Source of the DNA: an uncultured Bacteroidales bacterium
GTDB lineage: Bacteria; Bacteroidota; Bacteroidia; Bacteroidales; F082
Assembly: GCA_946184615.1 (NCBI GenBank)
Contig: CAMHFN010000003.1
Span: 62,001-126,000, forward strand
Direction: 5' to 3'
Length of the DNA stretch: 64,000 bases
The translations under genes and the position numbers were made by a program. The notes beneath the pieces are model-generated. The model had not been told where the DNA came from. It made no database searches and saw only the letters and a program-made list of their open reading frames with translations. Positions 31,641-39,977 of the stretch are shown here, in pieces (positions within the stretch are counted from its first letter, which is position 1; each line of letters begins with the position of its first letter).

Positions 31641-33368
31641 TCAAAGGTCTCCCTCCAGTTTAAGTTCGGTTTGCAATAGTTTGAGTTCCGGATGAGCCTT
31701 GGCCATTTTTTCAAATTTCTCTTTGTCGGTGTACGCCTCGATCTCGGCGGGTTTCTCCATGAGTTCGGGACAGAGTTTATATTGGTTGTTGTGCAGGGTG
31801 TTTTTCAAGTGGTTGCGTAGAGCACTCATGCCCTCGGCATCGTTTTCGAAGAGCATGTTGTCGACGTGGAAATGGATTTCGTTGCCTTCAATTAACATGG
31901 GTTCGTATTTGCTGAGTCCTGCGGCAAAGGTAGGGGAGATCCTTTTGTATTTGTCAGTAAATTCATGCCAAGCAGTGGTCAGTTGCTCTTGCGTAAACGG
32001 TGTGTCCCACGTGGGTTCTTCCTCTTCTACCTTGGCAGCTTGTTGCCAACTCTGTGTGATGGAGATGGTGCTGCTGCCTCCTCTGGGCCGTTGACGGACT
32101 TCTGTTGGTTGGGTGGGCTGAGGCTGAGGCTGTTGTTGGGGCTGTTGGGGTTGTTGGGGTTGTTGGGGCTGAGCCTGGGGTTGGGGTTGAGGTCGTAGTT
32201 GGGGCTGAGGCTTCAGCTGGGGTTGAGGTTGTGGCTGTGGTGGAAGCTGGGATTGTGGCGGATTACTTCCGCCCAACTGAGGGTTTAGGGCCATTTTGAG
32301 CAAATTGACTTCCAGATGAAGTCGTTTGTTGCTGACACTGCGATAGTCAATATCGCTTTGGTTGTTGATGTCCAATGCTTTGACAAGGAAGGGCAGGGGG
32401 CAGCGGGCCGACTGTTCAACATAGCGTTGTCTGAGTTGCTCGCTCACTTCGAGGAGTTGTACCGTGGCGGTGTCCTTGCTAACCAAAAGGCTTCTGAGGT
32501 GATTGCCCATGCCGTTGATGAAATGTTGTGGCTCGAAACCTTTATTGATAATGTCATTGATTATCAGTAAGATGTCGCTAGTATTGCCTTGTAATAAATC
32601 ATCGACAATTCTAAAATAGTAGTCGTAATCGAGCACGTTGAGGTTCTCAATGACCGACTTGTACGTGATGTCTTTGCCTGAGAAGCTCACCATTTGGTCG
32701 AAAATGGACAAAGCATCACGCAGGGCTCCGTCAGCCTTTTGTGCGATGATATTCAAGGCTTCAGGTTCGGCATTTACCCCTTCGCTTTGGGCAACGAAAG
32801 CCAAATGCTTTTCGATATCTTCTATTGTAATTCTCTTAAAATCAAATATTTGGCATCTTGAAAGGATGGTCGGGATGATTTTGTGCTTTTCCGTGGTGGC
32901 AAGGATGAACTTGGCATACGCCGGAGGTTCTTCCAAAGTCTTCAAAAAAGCGTTGAAGGCATCCTTGCTCAACATGTGCACCTCGTCGATGATGTAAACC
33001 TTGTAGCGTCCGATTTGTGGAGGGATGCGAACTTGCTCGACTAAGTTGCGGATGTCCTCCACGGAGTTGTTGGAGGCCGCATCAAGCTCGTAGATGTTGA
33101 ATGAGGCATTGTTGTTAAAGGCACGGCATGACTCGCACTCGTTGCAGGCCTCCATGTGCTCCGTGGGGTGGAGACAGTTGATGGTCTTGGCCATGATACG
33201 TGCACAAGTGGTCTTGCCCACGCCACGGGGACCGCAAAACAGGTAAGCCTGTGCTAACGACTGGTTCTGTATGGCGTTCTTCAGCGTTGTCGTGATGGAC
33301 TGCTGCCCAACAACGGTGTCGAAAGTAGCAGGTCTGTATTTTCGCGCTGATACAATAAAATTATCCAT
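31641..33368 (-). CDS. dnaX: DNA polymerase III subunit gamma/tau
   Basis: A 575-residue clamp-loader ATPase that loads the sliding clamp and ties polymerase cores together. The AAA+ module shows Walker A GPRGVGKTTCARIM, the zinc-binding cysteines CLHPTEHMEACNECESC, DEVHMLSKDAFNAFLKTLEE and the SRC sensor TILSRCQIF. A collar domain follows, then a linker of about 55 residues made almost only of Pro and Gln (about 375-430), and a tau-like C-terminal domain. The Pro/Gln linker is unusually repetitive at DNA level (32110-32260). A -7 box TATTTTTG (33393-33400, minus) lies 24 nt before the ATG. Confidence 0.96.
   Translation of the reverse strand: MDNFIVSARKYRPATFDTVVGQQSITTTLKNAIQNQSLAQAYLFCGPRGVGKTTCARIMAKTINCLHPTEHMEACNECESCRAFNNNASFNIYELDAASNNSVEDIRNLVEQVRIPPQIGRYKVYIIDEVHMLSKDAFNAFLKTLEEPPAYAKFILATTEKHKIIPTILSRCQIFDFKRITIEDIEKHLAFVAQSEGVNAEPEALNIIAQKADGALRDALSIFDQMVSFSGKDITYKSVIENLNVLDYDYYFRIVDDLLQGNTSDILLIINDIINKGFEPQHFINGMGNHLRSLLVSKDTATVQLLEVSEQLRQRYVEQSARCPLPFLVKALDINNQSDIDYRSVSNKRLHLEVNLLKMALNPQLGGSNPPQSQLPPQPQPQPQLKPQPQLRPQPQPQAQPQQPQQPQQPQQQPQPQPTQPTEVRQRPRGGSSTISITQSWQQAAKVEEEEPTWDTPFTQEQLTTAWHEFTDKYKRISPTFAAGLSKYEPMLIEGNEIHFHVDNMLFENDAEGMSALRNHLKNTLHNNQYKLCPELMEKPAEIEAYTDKEKFEKMAKAHPELKLLQTELKLEGDL
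32110..32260. repeat. Pro/Gln-coding low-complexity repeat within dnaX
   Basis: On the plus strand it appears as runs of GGTTGTTGG, GGCTGAGG and GGGGTTG units. On the coding strand these give PQ, QPQ and QQP tandem repeats. Such runs can vary in length by slippage; the repeat stays in frame because most units are multiples of three. Confidence 0.75.
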
Positions 33369-33392
33369 ATTCTACCTAATATAAAGAAACTA

Positions 33393-33400
33393 CAAAAATA
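33393..33400 (-). promoter_or_regulatory. Candidate dnaX promoter -7 box
   Basis: The minus strand reads TATTTTTG, 24 nt upstream of the dnaX ATG at 33368. Confidence 0.55.
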
Positions 33401-33420
33401 GCGTTTTTTTTGCTTTCTCC

Positions 33421-33452
33421 TTGAAATCATCCATTTTTTTTCCGTAAGTTTG
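33421..33452 (+). promoter_or_regulatory. Promoter of the deacetylase-FemAB operon
   Basis: TTGA (33421-33424), a 20-nt spacer and TAAGTTTG (33445-33452), 20 nt before the ATG at 33473. A second possible -7 box, TATTTTTG (33461-33468), lies closer to the ATG. Confidence 0.55.
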
Positions 33453-33472
33453 CTCATTATTATTTTTGAGGC

Positions 33473-34765
33473 ATGTTGATCTTAGTACCCAAAAACACCA
33501 ACCGACTGCAATATACCCTCGATTTCATCTTCGGTACCCTGCTTAACGTGAACTTTAAAGTGACCACCGATGTGGCATCGTTCCGTGACTTTGAAGGGCC
33601 TAAGATGAGCTATGGTCCGAACCCTCTTTGGGATGAACCTTTCCTGAAATCGACTGGTTTGCTTTTTGAACGCGATATCTATGAGCAAGAAATCAAACCT
33701 TTTGATTTCCAAGATATTAAAGGGATATTTCCGGTCTACAACAACCGTTCCCTCTTGCCTTTTGATGTCTTTTCTGCCGTTTTTTATTTGATTACTCGCT
33801 ACGAGGAATACCTGCCTCAAGTGCGCGACCAATTCGGACGTTTTACCCCGGAGTCGTCGTGCCTCTATCAAATGGGAGTGCTTGATAAACCTATCGTCGA
33901 TATCTGGGTGATGGAACTGGCGAAACGGTTGCACCTTGAAGAGGGGATGAGTAAACGTACTTACGCCTTCCAACCTACCTACGACATTGACGCTGCTTGG
34001 GCTTACCTCCACAAAGGTTTTTTCCGTACCTTCGGTGCTTATGCGAGAGACCTTATCTCAGGCGATTGGGAAGAGATAGGTCGGCGTAATAGAGTGATTT
34101 TCAAACATCAACGTGATCCTTTTGATAGTTTTGACTTTCAGTTTCAACTCCAAGAAGAGTTTCATCTGAAACCCATTTACTTCATTCATTGTGGCGATTA
34201 CGACACCAACGATAAAAGCATCTCTATACGCCAGGAAGCCTTTCGGACACTCATTAAACGGATTGGCGATTACGCGGACGTGGGCATTCATCCCTCGTTT
34301 TCATCCTATCTTAACCCAGTGCGACTCCAAAAAGAAGTGGAACGACTCTCCTCAGTGCTTAATCGTGAAGTCACCAAAAGCCGTCAACATTTCCTTAGGA
34401 TGACTCTCCCGAGAAGCTATCAGCGACTCATCGAGCTCGACATCCATGACGACTATACCATGGGCTATGCCTCCCAGGTGGGCTTCCGTGCCGGTACCGC
34501 CAGCTCCTTCCTTTTCTTCGATCTCGAAAGCGATACCCCGACCTCCCTCCATGTGCATCCCTTCGCTGTGATGGATGGTACTTTAAAGGATTATTTAAAA
34601 TTAAGTGTATCAGAATCCTATAATACGATACTTAAGGTTGTAGATGAAGTAAGAAAAGTAAAAGGAACTTTCATCTATTTGACCCATAATGAAACGTTGG
34701 GGGGCGGAAAACGTTGGGCAGGATGGCCTGATATGTACCGCAAAATACTGGAAAACTGCCAATGA
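33473..34765 (+). CDS. Polysaccharide deacetylase-like protein (DUF7033 type)
   Basis: A 430-residue protein without a signal peptide. The N-terminal half (MLILVPKNTNRLQYTLDFIF, PLLPFDVFSAVFYLITRYEEYL) matches the Bacteroidota family that joins DUF7033 to a NodB-like barrel. Barrel motifs are altered: QPTYDIDAAW takes the place of the TFDDG motif, with DVGIHPSFSS as the His motif and IYLTHNETLGG near the end. The substrate is unknown; a sugar of a surface polysaccharide or cell wall is likely for the family. It overlaps the next gene, which has a FemAB-like acyltransferase fold, by 4 nt (ATGA), so the two probably act on the same glycan. Confidence 0.75.
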   Translation: MLILVPKNTNRLQYTLDFIFGTLLNVNFKVTTDVASFRDFEGPKMSYGPNPLWDEPFLKSTGLLFERDIYEQEIKPFDFQDIKGIFPVYNNRSLLPFDVFSAVFYLITRYEEYLPQVRDQFGRFTPESSCLYQMGVLDKPIVDIWVMELAKRLHLEEGMSKRTYAFQPTYDIDAAWAYLHKGFFRTFGAYARDLISGDWEEIGRRNRVIFKHQRDPFDSFDFQFQLQEEFHLKPIYFIHCGDYDTNDKSISIRQEAFRTLIKRIGDYADVGIHPSFSSYLNPVRLQKEVERLSSVLNREVTKSRQHFLRMTLPRSYQRLIELDIHDDYTMGYASQVGFRAGTASSFLFFDLESDTPTSLHVHPFAVMDGTLKDYLKLSVSESYNTILKVVDEVRKVKGTFIYLTHNETLGGGKRWAGWPDMYRKILENCQ

Positions 34766-35673
34766 TTACCTATTTAACTCACGAGAATATTGACAAAAAA
34801 CGTTGGGACGAGTGTGTGGCACACGCCTTGAATGGGAATGTCTATGCTTGGTCATGGTATCTTGACGTGGTACATCCAGGATGGGAAGCTTTGGTTGAAA
34901 TAAAAGATGATATCTATCAGAGTATTATGCCGTTAACATGTAAGAGAAAATACCTTATTCCTTACTTGTGCCAACCTTTTTTTGCTCAACAGCTGGGCAT
35001 TTTTTCCCTCCTTCCCATGTCTACCGAGTCTACGGAGTCCTTTCTAAAAGCTATACCTCGGAAGTATCGACTAGTGGAAATCCGTCTCAACGAGAAAAAC
35101 CCGATTCGTGAAACCTGTCCTGGAGTGGCATTTCATAGAAACCACTTGCTTGATTTGAATAAAGATTATGAATTGTTATCATTTAATTATCATGAAAATA
35201 CGAAACGTAATCTAAAGAAATCATTAAAGTATAATTTGCAAATGGTTGAGGAGATTCCCATAGCCACCGTTATCCAACTCTTTCGAAATGACAGGGGAAT
35301 GATGGTAAAGCATTGGGGGGACGAAGAATATGCTCGTCTTACCCATTTAGTGGGAACAGCTATTACTTCAAGTAATGCTTTTATTTATGGTGTTAAAACC
35401 ATTGATAATGATAATATTATATGTGGTGCTATTTTTCTTTATAGTCATCAACGGCTGACTTTTTTATTCTCTGGAAATAGTCCCCTTGGAAAAGAAACTC
35501 AGGCTATGACGTTTTTGATGGACCAAGTGATTCAAACGTTCTCGGGTCATCCCGTGACTTTCGATTTTGAGGGTTCCGATAACGACGATTTGGCTCGTTT
35601 TTACCATGGGTTTGGTGCGGACGCCATCTCCTACCCAAGCTTCTCCTTCCGTTTTAAAAATCCTTTGCGATAA
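34762..35673 (+). CDS. FemAB/GNAT-like acyltransferase family protein
   Basis: A 303-residue protein with the double-GNAT layout of FemAB-like proteins: VYAWSWYLDVVHPGWEALVE at the N-terminus, YHENTKRNLKKSLKY in the middle, and the C-terminal IICGAIFLYSHQRLTFLFSG, then VTFDFEGSDNDDLARFYHGFG. This last GSDN..FxxGFG pattern is typical of members that act near polysaccharide or peptidoglycan loci. Transfer of an acyl or aminoacyl group to a cell-envelope glycan is inferred. The stretch around 35140-35240 is clearly more A/T-rich than the neighbours. It is translationally coupled to the deacetylase-like gene upstream. Confidence 0.75.
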   Translation: MITYLTHENIDKKRWDECVAHALNGNVYAWSWYLDVVHPGWEALVEIKDDIYQSIMPLTCKRKYLIPYLCQPFFAQQLGIFSLLPMSTESTESFLKAIPRKYRLVEIRLNEKNPIRETCPGVAFHRNHLLDLNKDYELLSFNYHENTKRNLKKSLKYNLQMVEEIPIATVIQLFRNDRGMMVKHWGDEEYARLTHLVGTAITSSNAFIYGVKTIDNDNIICGAIFLYSHQRLTFLFSGNSPLGKETQAMTFLMDQVIQTFSGHPVTFDFEGSDNDDLARFYHGFGADAISYPSFSFRFKNPLR

Positions 35674-35712
35674 AAAAACTTTCGTTTTTGGTTGCGTAAA
35701 CCTTATTTTTTG

Positions 35713-35720
35713 TACTTTTG
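35713..35720 (+). promoter_or_regulatory. Candidate upp promoter -7 box
   Basis: TACTTTTG matches TAnnTTTG, 25 nt before the upp ATG at 35746; TTTG at 35687-35690 could be the -33 element with a long 22-nt spacer. Confidence 0.5.
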
Positions 35721-35745
35721 TTTCAAACTATAATAGCTCTCTACG

Positions 35746-36408
35746 ATGATCGAAGTGAACAACCTTGGGCTGAACGACAGTCTTTTCAATGATGTGATGG
35801 CGGAGATCCGCGATGAGGTGATTCAACGTGACCGTATGCGTTTCCGTCGCAATCTGGAACGTGTGGGCGAGATTATGGCCTACGAAATCAGTAAAACCCT
35901 TGAATATGAGCCTCGTGAAGTAATCACACCTTTGGGGGTGAAAGAAGTCAGAGTGCTGAAAGAGCAGCCCGTGCTTGCCACGATATTGCGTGCAGGAATC
36001 CCCTTCCATAACGGGCTTCTCAACATGTTCGACAAGGCTGACAACGCTTTTGTGGCAGCGTATCGTAAATACGACAAGGATGATGACTCTGAGATTCGCG
36101 TGGAGTATTTCTCATCGCCTGACCTGAACGGTCGGGTGCTGGTGGTTTGCGACCCCTTGCTGGCCACAGGTGAGTCACTGGTAAAGACCATTGAGGGCTT
36201 GCTGGGTGATGACATGGTGCCGAAGCATATCCATATCGCGGTGGCTGTGGCTTCCGCGGATGGCCTCGCCCATGTAAAACTCAAGATGTCGCGCATGCCA
36301 GTTACCGTTTGGGTGGGTTCCATCGATGATGAGCTCACCGCAAGGGCATACGTGGTGCCAGGCTTGGGGGATGCTGGTGACTTGGCTTTTGGAGAGAAAC
36401 ATAGTTAA
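35746..36408 (+). CDS. upp: Uracil phosphoribosyltransferase
   Basis: A 220-residue pyrimidine-salvage enzyme that makes UMP from uracil and PRPP. The PRPP-binding loop is VVCDPLLATGESLVKTI, and the uracil-binding C-terminal signature is YVVPGLGDAGDLAFG. ATILRAGIPFHNGLLNMFD is the conserved segment preceding the flexible loop. The gene is followed after 19 nt by an NSS-family transporter gene in the same direction, so they may be co-transcribed. Nothing in the sequence shows whether that transporter carries nucleobases. Confidence 0.95.
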   Translation: MIEVNNLGLNDSLFNDVMAEIRDEVIQRDRMRFRRNLERVGEIMAYEISKTLEYEPREVITPLGVKEVRVLKEQPVLATILRAGIPFHNGLLNMFDKADNAFVAAYRKYDKDDDSEIRVEYFSSPDLNGRVLVVCDPLLATGESLVKTIEGLLGDDMVPKHIHIAVAVASADGLAHVKLKMSRMPVTVWVGSIDDELTARAYVVPGLGDAGDLAFGEKHS

Positions 36409-36427
36409 TCATCTGAAAACCAAATTT

Positions 36428-37762
36428 ATGAGTCGCGACGGTTTTGGTTCCAAATTGGGTGTCATCGCTGCTGCCGCTGGTTCGGCAGTGGGCTTGGGTA
36501 ACATCTACCGCTTTCCCTGTGAACTGGGAAATAATGGAGGAGGAGCCTTCCTTTTGGTCTACCTCTTGATTGTCGTTTGTTTGGGTATTCCTGTGATGCT
36601 CAGCGAGTTCGTCATTGGACGCTCTACACAGAAGAATCCTATTGGTGCCTTCAAGACCTTGCGACCTCGCTCCGCTTGGCCGTTATTCGGGTATCTTGGC
36701 GTTTTCTGCGCCTTCATCATCATGGCGTTCTATTCCACCGTGGCTGGTTGGACATTGGAGTATATCGTAAAGGCGGTCGGCGACCAGTTTAAAGGTAAGG
36801 ACTTGACCACCATAGAGGCGGAGTTTGATGCCTTTCAGCAGATTGGATGGAAAAACGTGCTCTGGCAAGGGGTGTTTATCTTCTTGACCGGTTTTGTGGT
36901 GTATCGTGGAGTGGCCGAGGGGATCGAAAAATATGCCAAAGTGCTGATGCCTTTGCTAGTGGTCATCCTCATTGTGCTGGGAGTGAAGTCGTTGACGCTC
37001 CCAGGTTCAGGCGAGGGATTTACCTTCCTCTTCAAACCGGACTTCTCCAAAATCACCGGATCGGTGTTGGTGAGTGCGCTGGGACAGGCCTTTTTCTCCC
37101 TCAGTATGGGTATGGGGGTGCTGATCACGTATGGCTCCTATATTAAGAAAGACGATAATATGGCGACAACCGCCTTGTCGGTTACGTTGGCTGACACCTT
37201 GGTGGCGGTGTTGGCCGGCATAGTGATCTTCCCTGCAGCCTTTTCGTTCGGGGTACAACCTACTGCAGGTATGGGATTGGTCTTCAGTACTTTACCTATG
37301 ATTTTCAACCAGATGACAGGTGGCTATATCTTCTGCATCATCTTCTTCGTTCTGCTGGCAGTGGCGGCACTTACCTCCACCATCTCGCTGCTTGAGGTCA
37401 TCGTGGCTTATCTCGTTGAAGAGGTGCATATTTCACGCCGTTGGGCAACAGTGCTCGCCTCCCTTGGATGTATGCTGGTGGGTGTCTTCGCCTCGTTGAG
37501 CCTCCAACAGGGTACAAGCCTTACCATCGCGGGTAAGTCGTTTTTCGATGGACTCGACTTCCTCTCCGCCAAAGTCCTGCTCCCCGTGGGGGCTTTCTTT
37601 ATTGTCCTCTTTGTGGGTTGGATTATGGGAAAGAAGTGGTTCAATACAGAGCTTACCAACGAAGGCAAACTGAAACTCTCTTTAAGACATGTTATTTTCT
37701 TTATTATTAAGTATTTAGCTCCTCTTGCCATCGCTATTATTTTCATCTCCGGCTTCCTCTAA
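36428..37762 (+). CDS. Neurotransmitter:sodium symporter (NSS) family transporter
   Basis: A 444-residue inner-membrane Na+-coupled symporter of the LeuT/NSS family, with about 11-12 membrane segments. The conserved TM1 is GVIAAAAGSAVGLGNIYRFP, the unwound region that binds Na+ and amino acid. Further signatures are NGGGAFLLVYLLIVVCLGIP, EFVIGRSTQKN and SLSMGMGVLITYGSY. It should import an amino acid; bacterial 11-TM members such as Tyt1 or MhsT carry aromatic or hydrophobic amino acids. The start was taken at the ATG at 36428, because the upstream in-frame extension overlaps upp. No own terminator follows; the next gene converges after 10 nt. Confidence 0.9.
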   Translation: MSRDGFGSKLGVIAAAAGSAVGLGNIYRFPCELGNNGGGAFLLVYLLIVVCLGIPVMLSEFVIGRSTQKNPIGAFKTLRPRSAWPLFGYLGVFCAFIIMAFYSTVAGWTLEYIVKAVGDQFKGKDLTTIEAEFDAFQQIGWKNVLWQGVFIFLTGFVVYRGVAEGIEKYAKVLMPLLVVILIVLGVKSLTLPGSGEGFTFLFKPDFSKITGSVLVSALGQAFFSLSMGMGVLITYGSYIKKDDNMATTALSVTLADTLVAVLAGIVIFPAAFSFGVQPTAGMGLVFSTLPMIFNQMTGGYIFCIIFFVLLAVAALTSTISLLEVIVAYLVEEVHISRRWATVLASLGCMLVGVFASLSLQQGTSLTIAGKSFFDGLDFLSAKVLLPVGAFFIVLFVGWIMGKKWFNTELTNEGKLKLSLRHVIFFIIKYLAPLAIAIIFISGFL

Positions 37763-37772
37763 ATACTTGATT

Positions 37773-38507
37773 CTAATCAAACCTTACATAGCTTTCCAAT
37801 AACGGGTTCACTTCACCTACAATACCCTGCAATTGTTCCCAATCGCGAATCAGTCCTTTCCGTTCCCTATGATTCACGATGGCTTTCACCTGCTCATATT
37901 CAAGATAAGGATGGCGTAGCAAGGCCTTGAATTCATCACGGTTGACCTCCAATTTGCGAATGTTGCTGGTGTCGAGAAGGAGATAGGGCTTGATGGTAGT
38001 GAAACGCGCTGAGTCCATTCCTTTGATTTCGTAAAGCTGCTCGTAGCAAACAAATCCCCCTAGTCGGTCGCGGTAACGGTGGATGCGACTGGCCATGATC
38101 TCACCAATTTGTGGTAAAGCCACTAAAGCCACGGAGTCAGTGGCATTTAGCTCTAGCGTAGGTGGTTTCGGATGGGAAGTGCTTGAGGCCTTTTCTTTTA
38201 CAGGAGCGTCACTTGTTTTTTTCTTTGGAGAAGACTTCGTTCCTGAATTGATTTTGCTGTCGTTTGAAATGATGGCAGGTGGGTCGATGACTTTAACGGC
38301 CTCTTGCATGGTTTTTTCCCTCAAAGCAATCAGTGAGTCCAAATTGTGAAACGCCCACTCGTCTTCCTTGGAGAAATGGAGTGCCGGACGGAAAACACCA
38401 TAAGCAAAGATAAGCGCAATAATAACGAGGAGGCTGATTATGGCAATCCGTTCTCCTTTACTTAACACAAGCAATTCTCTGTTTATCTTGTTTTTATGGT
38501 TTTTCAT
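37773..38507 (-). CDS. Membrane-anchored helix-hairpin-helix protein (ComEA-like)
   Basis: A 244-residue protein with one N-terminal transmembrane helix (IAIISLLVIIALIFAYGVF), a Lys/Ser/Pro-rich spacer (about 85-120) and two or more helix-hairpin-helix repeats (LVALPQIGEIMASRIHRYRD with LYEIKGMDSARFTTIKPYL, then the degenerate LEVNRDEFKALLRHPYLEYE). This resembles ComEA, which binds double-stranded DNA at the cell surface during uptake, but in Bacteroidota many such proteins have no shown role in competence. No other competence gene is present here. A -7 box TATTTTTG (38529-38536, minus) lies 21 nt before the ATG. Confidence 0.8.
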   Translation of the reverse strand: MKNHKNKINRELLVLSKGERIAIISLLVIIALIFAYGVFRPALHFSKEDEWAFHNLDSLIALREKTMQEAVKVIDPPAIISNDSKINSGTKSSPKKKTSDAPVKEKASSTSHPKPPTLELNATDSVALVALPQIGEIMASRIHRYRDRLGGFVCYEQLYEIKGMDSARFTTIKPYLLLDTSNIRKLEVNRDEFKALLRHPYLEYEQVKAIVNHRERKGLIRDWEQLQGIVGEVNPLLESYVRFD

Positions 38508-38528
38508 ACGATGTTGTTAAATTCTTTG

Positions 38529-38536
38529 CAAAAATA
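38529..38536 (-). promoter_or_regulatory. Candidate promoter -7 box of the HhH gene
   Basis: The minus strand reads TATTTTTG, 21 nt before the ATG at 38507. Confidence 0.5.
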
Positions 38537-38575
38537 TAAAAACTATTAAACATAACAAAATTGATGGAAAAAGAT

Positions 38576-38583
38576 TATTTTTG
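38576..38583 (+). promoter_or_regulatory. Candidate promoter -7 box of the exported protein gene at 38603
   Basis: TATTTTTG, 19 nt before the ATG at 38603; supports that start against a further-upstream in-frame ATG that would overlap this box. Confidence 0.5.
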
Positions 38584-38602
38584 CAAACTCAATTTTTTGG
38601 TG

Positions 38603-39868
38603 ATGAAAAGGATTGCGTTGTTCGTTTTGGGAATGTTGTTAGCGGTTCTTCCGTTGAGGGGGGCTTACCTGCTCATTCCTATGGATGATACTCAGACCAA
38701 CCATTTGAAAGCCTATGGTGTGGCGTACTTTGTCTTGCAACGTGAGGTGGAGATCAGCTGGTTGCTCAATTATAGGGGAGGGAGCTATCTCATTCCATAC
38801 CATGACCTTTTTGTGAAGGAATGCAAGATGCGTAATGTGTCGTTTCAGGTGATTGCCGATGCCCAGGCGGATGCCATTTTGGCTGAGATTGCCGATCCGG
38901 GAGCCAACATGGATGAGATGAAGCTTCAGAAAGTGCCTCGTATAGCGGTGTATGCGCCCAAAAACAATCTGCCATGGGATGATGCGGTGACGTTAGTGCT
39001 TACGTACGCAGAGATACCGTATGATGTGGTGTACGATGATGAGGTGCTGCAAGGAGTGCTGCCTTCCTACGATTGGTTGCATCTGCATCATGAGGATTTT
39101 ACGGGACAGTATGGGAAGTTTTGGGCTCGTTATCACAACTATCCATGGTATCAGGAGGATGTGAAGCTACAGGAATCCACGGCTGCCCGATGGGGCTACC
39201 AGAAAGTGTCGCAACTGAAGCTGGCCGTGGCCAAAAAGATTATGGAGTTTGTGGCGGGAGGTGGCTATATGTTCGCTATGTGCTCTGCCCCCGATAGTTT
39301 CGATATCGCCTTGTCGGCCGAAGGACTTGACATTTGTGACTATATGTTCGATGGCGACCCCATCCATCCAGGTGATCCGCAGCGGCTTAACTACGACAAC
39401 TGTCTTGCTTTTACTGATTTTAAAGTCTCGACCAACCCTCAAGAATATGAGGTTTCCGACATTGACGTGCCTGTCAGTCGCGCTCGTTCTGTAGATGAAA
39501 AAAACGACTATTTTTTGCTGTTCGATTTCTCCGCCAAATGGGATCCGGTGCCCACTATGCTCACCCAATGCCATGAAAGGCTAATCAAGGGCTTCATGGG
39601 ACAGACTACAGCGTTCCGTAAGACATGCGTCAAGCCTAGTGTTGTCGTGTTGGGCGATAATGCAGCGCTCGGAGAAGACCGTTATATCCATGGCAACTTC
39701 GGCAATGGATTCTGGACATTTCTCGGTGGCCACGATCCCGAGGACTACCGTCATCTGGTAGGGGATCCTCCAACAGAGCTCGACATGTATCCCAACTCAC
39801 CTGGTTACCGCCTTATTCTTAACAACATTTTGTTTCCTGCTGCAAAAAAGAAACAACAGAAGACTTAA
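38603..39868 (+). CDS. Conserved exported Bacteroidota protein, often labelled asparagine synthetase B
   Basis: A 421-residue protein with a signal peptide (MKRIALFVLGMLLAVLPLRG). Conserved segments are AYLLIPMDDTQTNHLKAYGV, DWLHLHHEDFTGQYGKFWAR, LKLAVAKKIMEFVAGGGYMFAMC, ALSAEGLDICDYMFDGD, and HGNFGNGFWTFLGGHDPEDY. Homologues in the phylum commonly carry the name asparagine synthetase B, but the ATP-pyrophosphatase SGGxDS motif and an N-terminal catalytic Cys are absent, and the protein is exported. The GGGYMFAMCSA segment instead recalls the nucleophile elbow of class I glutamine amidotransferase-like folds. Its function is unknown. Confidence 0.7.
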   Translation: MKRIALFVLGMLLAVLPLRGAYLLIPMDDTQTNHLKAYGVAYFVLQREVEISWLLNYRGGSYLIPYHDLFVKECKMRNVSFQVIADAQADAILAEIADPGANMDEMKLQKVPRIAVYAPKNNLPWDDAVTLVLTYAEIPYDVVYDDEVLQGVLPSYDWLHLHHEDFTGQYGKFWARYHNYPWYQEDVKLQESTAARWGYQKVSQLKLAVAKKIMEFVAGGGYMFAMCSAPDSFDIALSAEGLDICDYMFDGDPIHPGDPQRLNYDNCLAFTDFKVSTNPQEYEVSDIDVPVSRARSVDEKNDYFLLFDFSAKWDPVPTMLTQCHERLIKGFMGQTTAFRKTCVKPSVVVLGDNAALGEDRYIHGNFGNGFWTFLGGHDPEDYRHLVGDPPTELDMYPNSPGYRLILNNILFPAAKKKQQKT

Positions 39869-39929
39869 TTTGTTTAAAACCTTGTTAATAATTTTTTATA
39901 AAAGGGGGCACGGTTTTTGCAAAATGTAT

Positions 39930-39937
39930 TATATTTG
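39930..39937 (+). promoter_or_regulatory. Candidate promoter -7 box of the first C10 protease gene
   Basis: TATATTTG matches TAnnTTTG, 40 nt before the ATG at 39978. Confidence 0.5.
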
Positions 39938-39977
39938 CCCCTTTATTAGAATTATGTGTTAACAAAATAACATTCGT

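Noticed and set aside
38603-39868. Asparagine synthetase B assignment
   Set aside because: Signal peptide present, catalytic Cys and ATP-binding SGGxDS absent.
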